Shown here: positions 1 through 5,173 of the stretch, piece by piece | Position numbering within the stretch: the stretch's first letter is position 1 | Layout of the letters: each line of letters begins with the position of its first letter | From: Flavobacteriales bacterium | GTDB taxonomy: Bacteria; Bacteroidota; Bacteroidia; Flavobacteriales; BACL11 | NCBI GenBank assembly: GCA_002689735.1 | Contig: NZHS01000026.1 | Location: 2,024 to 7,196 of the forward strand | Direction: 5' to 3' | DNA: 5,173 bases | Translations under genes and position numbers: made by a program | Notes under the pieces: generated by a model | What the model was told of the DNA's origin: nothing | Seen by the model: only the letters and a program-made list of their open reading frames with translations | The model's database searches: none

Positions 1-431
1 TCCTTTATTTTTTTTATATCATTAATAGAAAATCCAAAACGGTTCATTCCACAATTAAATTTTAGATGAATATTGATTTTTTCAGAGGATTTAATCAAAA
101 TATCTAAAAGTCTAAAGTTATAAACAACAACATCAAGCTTATATTTTATTATTTGGTTAATTGATTTCGGGCTAGCATTAGCGACAATAATGGGCTTAAT
201 TATCCCATTTTTTCTAAGAATTATGCCTTCTTCAAAATCTGCAACCCAAAAGGAATCAATATTTATTTTTTCTAAATATTTAGAGATTTTTATATCACCA
301 TGCCCATATGCATATGCCTTTATAACAGCAATAATTTGAGTGTTTGAGTTTAATTTTTTTTTTAAATAATTAATATTTTGCTTGATTAACTCAAGATTTA
401 TTTCAAATATAGACTCATGTATATTAGACAT
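1..431 (-). CDS. alr: Alanine racemase, N-terminal part (cut by left edge)
   Basis: This is the first 143 codons of a PLP-dependent alanine racemase, which interconverts L- and D-alanine in the cytoplasm and so supplies D-Ala for peptidoglycan. My translation from the ATG at 431-429 starts MSNIHESIFEINLELIKQNI. The PLP-lysine motif follows as IAVIKAYAYGHG (residues 34-45, Schiff-base lysine K38). Near the window edge comes HLKFNCGMNRFGF, matching the family's H-L-K-x-(D/N)-x-GM-(N/H)-R-x-GF strand. These motifs define the N-terminal TIM-barrel domain; the C-terminal beta domain and catalytic tyrosine lie outside the window. The residue two after the lysine is Tyr, where many racemases have Asn or Asp; from memory, Bacteroidota enzymes often have an aromatic here. 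The start overlaps the end of tdk by 8 bp, with no Shine-Dalgarno visible, which suggests translation coupled to tdk. The protein is not fused to MurF at its N-terminus, as happens in some Bacteroidota. Confidence 0.93.
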   Translation of the reverse strand, partial: MSNIHESIFEINLELIKQNINYLKKKLNSNTQIIAVIKAYAYGHGDIKISKYLEKINIDSFWVADFEEGIILRKNGIIKPIIVANASPKSINQIIKYKLDVVVYNFRLLDILIKSSEKINIHLKFNCGMNRFGFSINDIKKIK

Positions 432-1002
432 TTTTTGTCGTATTTTTATTAAAACATTTTTTACAAAGAGCTAAATAATCTTCTTTCTCTCCTAACAATA
501 TTTTATTTTTAACTGATGATTTTCTATAAGTGTGATAAGCCTTTCCACTGCATATATCACATATTGCATGTAATCTTGTAATCTTATTTGCAATATTCAT
601 TAAACTTGGCATTGGACCAAATCCATTTCCTAAAAAATCCATATCTAAACCAGCAATAATTATCAATTTTTCTTTTGACAAGCTTTTACAAACTTTAATA
701 ATATCTTCATCAAAGAATTGAGCCTCATCAATTGCTATAATATCGCTAGATTTAGACGTTGTAATAATATCGTGTGATTTTTTTACAGGTATTGCATATG
801 TTTCTTTGTTATCGTGTGAGACAATTTTTTTGTTGCCATATCTAATATCAAATTCTGGTTTAAATACTCTCACACTATAATTATTCTCTTTGAAATGTTT
901 TATTTTTTCTATTAGTAATTTTGTTTTTCCAGAAAACATTGAACCACATATAACTTCAATACCTTTTTTTGGCGCAGAACTTTGAGGTTTCGACTTAATC
1001 AA
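424..1002 (-). CDS. tdk: Thymidine kinase, type II
   Basis: This cytoplasmic enzyme phosphorylates thymidine to dTMP with ATP, for pyrimidine salvage. The 192-residue length is normal for the bacterial type II (TK1-like) family. Visible motifs are the P-loop GSMFSGKT (20-27), the Walker B-like IDEAQFF (91-97, with E93 as the probable catalytic base), and the substrate-binding lasso region GLDMDFLGNGFGPMPSLM (118-135). A structural zinc site is formed by two CxxC pairs, C148/C151 and C180/C183. The start is unusual: the only usable codon before the P-loop is TTG at 1002-1000, because an in-frame TAA lies at 1020-1018, no ATG or GTG lies between, and the first in-frame ATG is inside the P-loop. 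No Shine-Dalgarno is seen. The gene diverges from the DUF2279 gene and overlaps alr at its 3' end. All key residues are present, so I expect an active enzyme. The exact N-terminus is less certain than the identity. Confidence 0.96.
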   Translation of the reverse strand: MIKSKPQSSAPKKGIEVICGSMFSGKTKLLIEKIKHFKENNYSVRVFKPEFDIRYGNKKIVSHDNKETYAIPVKKSHDIITTSKSSDIIAIDEAQFFDEDIIKVCKSLSKEKLIIIAGLDMDFLGNGFGPMPSLMNIANKITRLHAICDICSGKAYHTYRKSSVKNKILLGEKEDYLALCKKCFNKNTTKNV

Positions 1003-1018
1003 TATATTAGTATTTAGT

Positions 1019-1026
1019 TATGTTTG
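1019..1026 (+). promoter_or_regulatory. Candidate Bacteroidota -7 box (TATGTTTG) for the DUF2279-rsmI-recJ operon
   Basis: TATGTTTG fits the TAnnTTTG element of Bacteroidota sigma-70-type promoters. It sits in the only true intergenic gap, 33 bp before the ATG at 1060, so transcription would start at about 1031-1034 and give a short leader. No convincing TTTG or TTG -33 element is seen at the expected distance upstream. The assignment therefore rests on one box plus its position. In DNA this AT-rich, such a box occurs by chance roughly once per kilobase or so per strand. Confidence 0.45.
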
Positions 1027-1030
1027 TTAG

Positions 1031-1038
1031 CAAAAATA
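1031..1038 (-). promoter_or_regulatory. Candidate Bacteroidota -7 box (TATTTTTG) for tdk-alr
   Basis: Read on the minus strand, 1038 to 1031 is TATTTTTG, a match to TAnnTTTG. It lies 28 bp before the TTG start of tdk and would place the transcription start near 1023-1026, inside the -7 box of the opposing promoter. No clear -33 element is present upstream, where the DNA belongs to the start of the DUF2279 gene. The context fits a promoter for tdk and alr, but the sequence is AT-rich and the evidence is a single element. Confidence 0.4.
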
Positions 1039-1059
1039 AAAAAACTCGCAGGGTATTTT

Positions 1060-1947
1060 ATGAAATTTAAGTCCTTATCTATTTTGTTCTTCATTATATT
1101 ATTTGTTTTTAACACTAATGCATCTATTTTAGATTCTGTTAAAACTAATAAAAAAAGAGTTGCAATAGTATCCGGTTCCTTGGGGCTATATTTTACTGCT
1201 TCTTATCTCTATGTTCAAAATGCATGGTGGGGAGATATTTCAGAAGAATTTCATTTTGACCCAGGCAATGATTTAGTTTATGCATTAAATGTAGACAAGG
1301 CTGCGCATTTTTTCGGCGGAGTATATGCATCTGATTTGTTTTCTTCATCATACAGATGGGCTGGTGTTGGAGAAACAAGATCAAAGTGGTATGGAGCAGC
1401 TTTTGGAATTGGTATTCAACTTGCAATAGAATTTAAAGATGCTTATGCTCCATATTGGGGGTTTAGTAAATGGGATCTTGGCCTTGGATCTGCGGGGGCA
1501 CTATGGCCAGTGCTTCAGAATTATTATAATCCATTAAAAGCAGTAAATTTTAAATTTTCTTATTTAAAACGTTCAAATATTTATTGGGATCTTGAGGCTC
1601 AAAGAGGTAAAAATCCTAGCAAATTTTCATGGTTTGATGATTACCCAAACCAAACATATTGGATGACATTAGATTTAGATAAATTAGCAAATAACAATTT
1701 ACTTCCAAAATGGATGGATATTGCTGTAGGTTTTGGTCTTGACGACACTCAATATTTAAGTAGTGGTACTAAAATGGGAGGTAATCAGGAATTATATATT
1801 GCATTAGATTATGATACTAATCAAATTTTAAAAAAATGGAATACTCCTCTTGCTAAAAAGATTAAATTTATTTTAAAATATTATAAGTTGCCAGCTCCTA
1901 CAATTCAGTTTTTTCCAAAAATTAATTTCTTCCCATTTTTTATGTAA
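1060..1947 (+). CDS. Secreted DUF2279 (YfiM-related) protein of unknown function
   Basis: I recognise the DUF2279 family but no function is established for it. From the ATG at 1060 the protein is 295 residues. Residues 1-21 form a typical Sec signal peptide: MKFK, a hydrophobic core of about 13 residues, then NTNA with likely cleavage after A21. There is no lipobox cysteine, so the mature protein is probably periplasmic or attached to the outer membrane. Family signatures are VDKAAHFFGG (78-87), two hydrophobic glycine-rich stretches at about 110-123 and 139-152, E124 and the WGFSKWD segment (133-139) between them, and DYPNQTYWMTLDLD (194-207) followed by PKWMDIAVGFGLDD. The C-terminus is rich in Phe, Tyr and Lys. 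An upstream in-frame TTG at 1024 would add 12 residues ahead of the signal peptide and lies within the candidate promoter, so I reject it; GCAGGG at 1048-1053 could be a weak ribosome site for 1060. Tandem TAA stops end it 6 bp before rsmI, with which it probably shares a transcript. Confidence 0.82.
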   Translation: MKFKSLSILFFIILFVFNTNASILDSVKTNKKRVAIVSGSLGLYFTASYLYVQNAWWGDISEEFHFDPGNDLVYALNVDKAAHFFGGVYASDLFSSSYRWAGVGETRSKWYGAAFGIGIQLAIEFKDAYAPYWGFSKWDLGLGSAGALWPVLQNYYNPLKAVNFKFSYLKRSNIYWDLEAQRGKNPSKFSWFDDYPNQTYWMTLDLDKLANNNLLPKWMDIAVGFGLDDTQYLSSGTKMGGNQELYIALDYDTNQILKKWNTPLAKKIKFILKYYKLPAPTIQFFPKINFFPFFM

Positions 1948-1953
1948 TAAACT

Positions 1954-2625
1954 ATGTCTAAACTATACATTATTCCAACCCCGATAGGTAATTTAAAAGA
2001 TATTACTATAAGAGCAATTGAAATATTAAAAGAAGTAGATTTAATTTTAGCAGAAGATACTCGAAAAAGTATTAAGCTTTTAAGTCATTTTGATATTATC
2101 ACACCTATGTCATCATATCATCAGCATAATGAGCATAAAAAACTTGATAGTATCATTCATAAATTAAAGTCTGGAAAAACATTGGCATTAATTTCAGATG
2201 CAGGTACTCCGTCAATTTCTGACCCTGGTTTTCTATTAGTAAGAGAATGTGTTAAAAATAAAATTAACTTTGAAACTTTACCAGGACCAACTGCTTTAAT
2301 CCCCTCACTTATTAATTCTTCTTTTTCAAGTGAAAGATTCATTTTTGAAGGCTTTTTGCCAATCAAAAAAGGACGTGTAAAAAGGTTGGATTCTTTAAAA
2401 GATGAAACAAGAACAATAATTTTGTACGAATCACCTCACAAACTTATTAAAACAATAAATGATTTAATACATACTCTGGGATCCAAAAGAAGAATCAGTG
2501 TTAGTAGAGAATTAACTAAAATTTATGAGGAAACTATTAGAGGGGAACTTGCTGAGATATTAGATTATTTCAATAATAAAAAACTAAAAGGAGAGTTTGT
2601 GATTGTGATTGAGGGAAATAAATGA
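1954..2625 (+). CDS. rsmI: 16S rRNA (cytidine-1402-2'-O)-methyltransferase RsmI
   Basis: RsmI uses S-adenosylmethionine to methylate the ribose 2'-OH of C1402 in the 16S rRNA decoding centre, acting on the 30S subunit and supporting accurate translation. The 223-residue protein shows the tetrapyrrole-methylase fold motifs in order: PTPIGNLKDIT (8-18), AEDTR (33-37), SDAGTPSISDPG (81-92), LPGPTA (109-114, part of the SAM pocket), YESPH (158-162) and SRELTKIYEE (184-193). It is shorter than the roughly 286-residue E. coli enzyme because the C-terminal extension is missing; from memory, short versions are usual in Bacteroidota. The ATG at 1954 directly precedes the conserved KLYIIPTPIGNL start, so it is the natural start even though no Shine-Dalgarno is visible. 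Its TGA stop overlaps the ATG of recJ (ATGA at 2622-2625), indicating coupled translation. Confidence 0.96.
   Translation: MSKLYIIPTPIGNLKDITIRAIEILKEVDLILAEDTRKSIKLLSHFDIITPMSSYHQHNEHKKLDSIIHKLKSGKTLALISDAGTPSISDPGFLLVRECVKNKINFETLPGPTALIPSLINSSFSSERFIFEGFLPIKKGRVKRLDSLKDETRTIILYESPHKLIKTINDLIHTLGSKRRISVSRELTKIYEETIRGELAEILDYFNNKKLKGEFVIVIEGNK
2611..2616 (+). promoter_or_regulatory. Possible ribosome binding site of recJ
   Basis: GAGGGA ends 5 bp before the recJ ATG, inside the last codons of rsmI (Glu-Gly-Asn-Lys). It is the most Shine-Dalgarno-like sequence at any start in this window. The ATGA overlap would also allow re-initiation after RsmI translation, so the site may not be needed. 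Confidence 0.35.
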
Positions 2626-4295
2626 GAAATTGGAAACTAAAGACTGTTGATGATGCGTTAACAAATAAGTTAGCCAATGAATTAAATGTGTCAACACATA
2701 TTGCTAAACTCTTAATTCTTAGAGGAGTTGATAGTTTTGTTGCTGCAAAGAATTTCTTCAGACCAGATTTAAAAAATGTTCATGACCCTTTTCTTATGAA
2801 AGGAATGGAAGAAGCAGTTGATCGAATTAATAGAGCTAAATTACAAAATGAAAGGGTTTTACTTTTTGGTGATTATGATGTTGATGGTACCTCTGCTGTC
2901 TCAATGATGTATATGTTTTTTGAAGATCAGAATATTAACGTTAGTTATTATATTCCAGATAGATACAGTGAGGGATATGGATTTTCAAAGCAAGGAATTG
3001 ACTATGCTGTTAATCATAAAATCAGCCTAATTATTACTCTTGATTGTGGAATTCGAGCAGTCAAACAAACTGCATATGCTAACAATAAAAATATTGATGT
3101 CATTATTTGTGATCATCATAACGTTGCAGAAGATTTGCCCAATGCTATTTCTATATTAAATCCCAAACAACCAGACTGTTTGTATCCGAATAAAAATCTT
3201 TCTGGTTGTGGAGTAGGTTTTAAGTTTATATCAGCCTATTGTAAAAACAATAATATTAATCAGGAGGAAGCATATAAATATATTGACTTACTAGCCTTAA
3301 GCCTCATTGCTGATATAATGAGTTTAACTGGTGAGAATAGAATTTATACCTACTATGGCTTAAAAAGAATAAATCATAACCCCTGCGTAGGCTTAGAGGC
3401 TTTAATTAATTTATCATCAAAAAATAATTTAATTAAATCTTCTGACATTTCATTTGGAATAGCTCCTTTAATTAATGCCGCAGGACGTATGTCTCATGCT
3501 TCTAATGCTGTTAAACTTTTAATTGAATCTGATTCAGATAATGCTGAAGTATATGCAAAAATATTATTAGAGAATAATAATGATAGAAGGAAGGTTGAAA
3601 AAGAAATAACAAACGAGGCATTTGAAATGATTGATAATAAAAGGTATACATCAGTTGTTTCTTCACCTAATTGGCACAAAGGTGTAGTTGGTATTGTTGC
3701 TTCTAAACTATTAGAAAAGTATTATAAGCCGACTATTGTTTTTGTTGAGAAGGATGGTTTTTTGACGGGTTCAGCAAGATCTGTTAGAGGCTTTAATATC
3801 TATGAAGCTATTAAAGAATGCGAAGATCTTTGTGAAAAGTTTGGCGGTCATATGTATGCTGCTGGTTTAACAATTAAATCAGAAAATTTTGAGTTGTTTA
3901 AAATAAAATTTGAAAATATTGTAAGAAAAAAAATACATCCAGAGCAAAAAATTAATGTAATTGATGTTGATTTAGAGATTGATCTTAATTCAATAGATGG
4001 ACGTTTCTACAGAATTTTAAAACAATTTGAGCCTTTTGGACCAGATAATTTAAATCCAATTTTTTCTACTGAAAATTTAAATATTCATGGTCCTTTACGT
4101 TTTATTGGTGAAGATCAGTCACACGTGAAATTAGAATTTAATACTAAATCATCTAAAATAAATGCTATTGGCTTTGGAATTGCATCAAAGTTTAAAAGTT
4201 TAAAAAAACAGAAAATTGATTTGTGTTATACTTTAAATGAGAATCATTGGAATAATAAAACAACAATTCAATTAAATATTAAAGACGTTTTTTAA
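2622..4295 (+). CDS. recJ: Single-stranded-DNA-specific 5'-3' exonuclease RecJ
   Basis: RecJ degrades single-stranded DNA 5' to 3' and acts in RecF-pathway recombination, mismatch repair and processing of stalled forks. The 557 residues carry the complete DHH-family set of metal-binding motifs: FGDYDVDGTSA (82-92, D84, D86 and D88), LDCGI (140-144, D141), the signature CDHHNV (163-168) and LIADIMSL (228-235, D231). The DHHA1 half follows with GRMSHASNAVKLL (288-300), SPNWHKGVVGIVASKL (348-363), a GSARSVRGFNIYEAI segment (383-397) and FGGHMYAAGL (407-416). The C-terminal OB-fold region has FEPFGPDNLNPIF (469-481), typical of RecJ rather than of DHH phosphatases or NrnA. The length is normal for the family, with no break. 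The ATG is fixed by its overlap with the rsmI stop. It converges on dnaG, and the two stop codons overlap. Sharing a transcript with a ribosomal methyltransferase does not by itself imply a functional link. Confidence 0.97.
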   Translation: MRNWKLKTVDDALTNKLANELNVSTHIAKLLILRGVDSFVAAKNFFRPDLKNVHDPFLMKGMEEAVDRINRAKLQNERVLLFGDYDVDGTSAVSMMYMFFEDQNINVSYYIPDRYSEGYGFSKQGIDYAVNHKISLIITLDCGIRAVKQTAYANNKNIDVIICDHHNVAEDLPNAISILNPKQPDCLYPNKNLSGCGVGFKFISAYCKNNNINQEEAYKYIDLLALSLIADIMSLTGENRIYTYYGLKRINHNPCVGLEALINLSSKNNLIKSSDISFGIAPLINAAGRMSHASNAVKLLIESDSDNAEVYAKILLENNNDRRKVEKEITNEAFEMIDNKRYTSVVSSPNWHKGVVGIVASKLLEKYYKPTIVFVEKDGFLTGSARSVRGFNIYEAIKECEDLCEKFGGHMYAAGLTIKSENFELFKIKFENIVRKKIHPEQKINVIDVDLEIDLNSIDGRFYRILKQFEPFGPDNLNPIFSTENLNIHGPLRFIGEDQSHVKLEFNTKSSKINAIGFGIASKFKSLKKQKIDLCYTLNENHWNNKTTIQLNIKDVF

Positions 4296-4299
4296 AAAC
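4287..4299. repeat. Short AT palindrome over the recJ and dnaG stop codons
   Basis: GTTTTTTAAAAAC is a perfect inverted repeat with 6-bp arms and a single central base. It contains the TAA of recJ (4293-4295) and the TAA of dnaG read on the other strand (4294-4292). Its 1-base loop and single G-C pair make it a poor RNA hairpin, so it is not a convincing intrinsic terminator. The T-run on either strand could still help transcripts end. It may simply result from two facing TAA stops with Lys and Phe codons around them. Confidence 0.5.
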
Positions 4300-5173
4300 T
4301 AGTTCTACCTACAAGAATGGAAATTTTATTTTTAATTTTTATTAAATTATTTAATAAAACAAAATCAGTTTTTTGAATGGAACTATTTTGAATCTTATTT
4401 TGGATTTTTTGAATTTTTTCATCAACGTGTTGTAACTTTAACATTAGTACTGCTTTTTCTGTAGTTTTTTTTAGGTTGTGACTTTCACTACCAGTATAAA
4501 TTTTATGTTTTAAGGCCCAATTATCACTTATAACATGTTCACTAGAAAGTAAATCTACTGCAAGTTTGTTTATCTCGACGTTACTGTGAGAGACAAAAAA
4601 AGATTGATTTATCTTTGATTTTGATTTGTTTAAGTTTTTGACTTCAGCAAATATTTTATTATGCGGGTCATTTGTTATTTCAATTTTATCAGATTCAAGT
4701 TCAGAAATAATAAATTCACAAATATTAATCTCCTCTTGGTCAAAGTTGATATATTCATTTCCATAATTCAGAATAATTCTTATTATTTCTTCTTCGTATT
4801 TTTTAAGTTTTAAGTCTCCAGATATTTTTTTAGGTTTTTCTTTAGGAACTTCTTTTTTAATATTTTGTGATAGATTTATTTTTTTTCTTTCTTGATCAAT
4901 ATCTCTAAGTAGTACATTTTCTTTCACATCAAGTAATTTGCTACAAACTTTACAATATTCTGTTCGAGTTAAGTAATCAGGAATTAAAGCAATTGATCTT
5001 ATAATATCCTTGATTATAGCTACTCTTTTTATTGGATCTTTTTCACTTTCTGCATTAAGAATATTTGTTTTATATGTAATGAAATCAATTGCTTTTTCAT
5101 CGAGAAAATTGCTTAATTCTTCTTCAGAACTTTTTTGAGCAAATGAGTCAGGATCTTCATTCTCAGGAAATGG
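4292..5173 (-). CDS. dnaG: DNA primase DnaG, C-terminal part (cut by right edge)
   Basis: DnaG makes the RNA primers of chromosome replication and is recruited by the replicative helicase DnaB. The reading frame is open from the right edge, giving 293 residues. The fragment begins at the end of the TOPRIM domain with the primase hallmark PFPENEDPDSFA (1-12). The core's terminal helices follow, including DPIKRVAIIKDIIRSIALIP (about 44-63) and EYCKVCSKLLDVKENVLL. A lysine- and proline-rich linker lies at about 102-118. A helical C-terminal domain follows, including EEEIIRIILNYG (127-138), EHVISDNW (212-219) and a long charged coil (about 235-262), consistent with the helicase-interaction domain. 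The zinc-binding domain and the catalytic TOPRIM acidic residues lie outside the window. A GTG at 4927-4925 could look like a start, but it is an internal valine (residue 83): strongly DnaG-like sequence continues upstream without a stop. Its promoter is not visible. The 3' end overlaps recJ by 4 bp. Confidence 0.93.
   Translation of the reverse strand, partial: PFPENEDPDSFAQKSSEEELSNFLDEKAIDFITYKTNILNAESEKDPIKRVAIIKDIIRSIALIPDYLTRTEYCKVCSKLLDVKENVLLRDIDQERKKINLSQNIKKEVPKEKPKKISGDLKLKKYEEEIIRIILNYGNEYINFDQEEINICEFIISELESDKIEITNDPHNKIFAEVKNLNKSKSKINQSFFVSHSNVEINKLAVDLLSSEHVISDNWALKHKIYTGSESHNLKKTTEKAVLMLKLQHVDEKIQKIQNKIQNSSIQKTDFVLLNNLIKIKNKISILVGRTSF

Noticed and set aside
1193..1426. A 77-codon open frame on the minus strand
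   Set aside because: It lies wholly inside the DUF2279 gene, is antisense to well-conserved family motifs, and its translation resembles no protein I recognise.
2157..2366. A 69-codon open frame on the minus strand
   Set aside because: It is antisense to the SDAGTP and LPGPTA motifs of rsmI and has no features of its own; a shadow frame.
2100..2625. Truncated or frameshifted rsmI, because it is about 60 residues shorter than the E. coli protein
   Set aside because: All methylase-core motifs are present, the C-terminal GEFVIVIEG is a natural end of the core fold, and the stop overlaps the next gene precisely, so the short form is native.
3494..3679. A 61-codon open frame on the minus strand with hydrophobic, serine-rich composition
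   Set aside because: It is antisense to the DHHA1 half of recJ. The hydrophobic look comes from the complement of Asn-, Lys- and Glu-rich codons.
4287..4320. Intrinsic terminator between recJ and dnaG, including the nearby AACTAGTT palindrome (4297-4304)
   Set aside because: The palindromes have no room for a loop and almost no G-C pairs, so a stable RNA hairpin is unlikely.
4292..4927. A separate 211-residue hypothetical protein starting at GTG 4927-4925
   Set aside because: The same frame is open to the window edge and the upstream translation carries DnaG motifs (ENEDPDSFA, DPIKR), so the GTG is an internal valine of dnaG.
1..5173. Mobile element, CRISPR array, tRNA or other RNA gene, toxin-antitoxin or defence system
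   Set aside because: The six genes account for nearly every base. I see no long direct or inverted repeats, no cloverleaf-like sequence, and no stretch of composition unlike the rest.

Overview
The window is AT-rich bacterial chromosome carrying six protein genes, two of them cut by the window edges. It contains almost no non-coding DNA: one divergent gap of about 57 bp and one 6-bp gap. Three things suggest Bacteroidota or a close relative with a compact genome. First, RsmI is short and lacks the C-terminal extension of the E. coli protein. Second, the DUF2279 protein has the long Bacteroidota-type layout. Third, the only real intergenic region holds TAnnTTTG boxes, the form of the Bacteroidota -7 element. 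Most starts have no Shine-Dalgarno sequence, which also fits. The exact genus cannot be read from this window.

Layout: on the minus strand, reading leftward from about position 1002, are tdk (type II thymidine kinase) and then alr (alanine racemase, N-terminal part only, cut by the left edge). Their ends overlap by 8 bp, so they look like one transcription unit. On the plus strand, reading rightward from 1060, are a secreted DUF2279 protein of unknown function, rsmI (16S rRNA 2'-O-methyltransferase) and recJ (single-strand-specific 5'-3' exonuclease). The spacings are 6 bp and then a 4-bp ATGA overlap, so these also look like one operon. On the minus strand from the right edge is the C-terminal part of dnaG (primase). 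It meets recJ tail to tail with a 4-bp overlap of the stop codons.

The genes are mainly housekeeping: DNA replication and repair (dnaG, recJ), thymidine salvage (tdk), ribosome maturation (rsmI) and peptidoglycan precursor supply (alr). The DUF2279 gene is the only one without a known function. I see no mobile element, RNA gene, CRISPR array, defence locus or other accessory system, and nothing that I would call a previously undescribed system. The points most worth a second look are the compact divergent promoter region, the start codons of the two genes it serves, the position and role of the DUF2279 protein, and the terminator-free overlap of recJ and dnaG.
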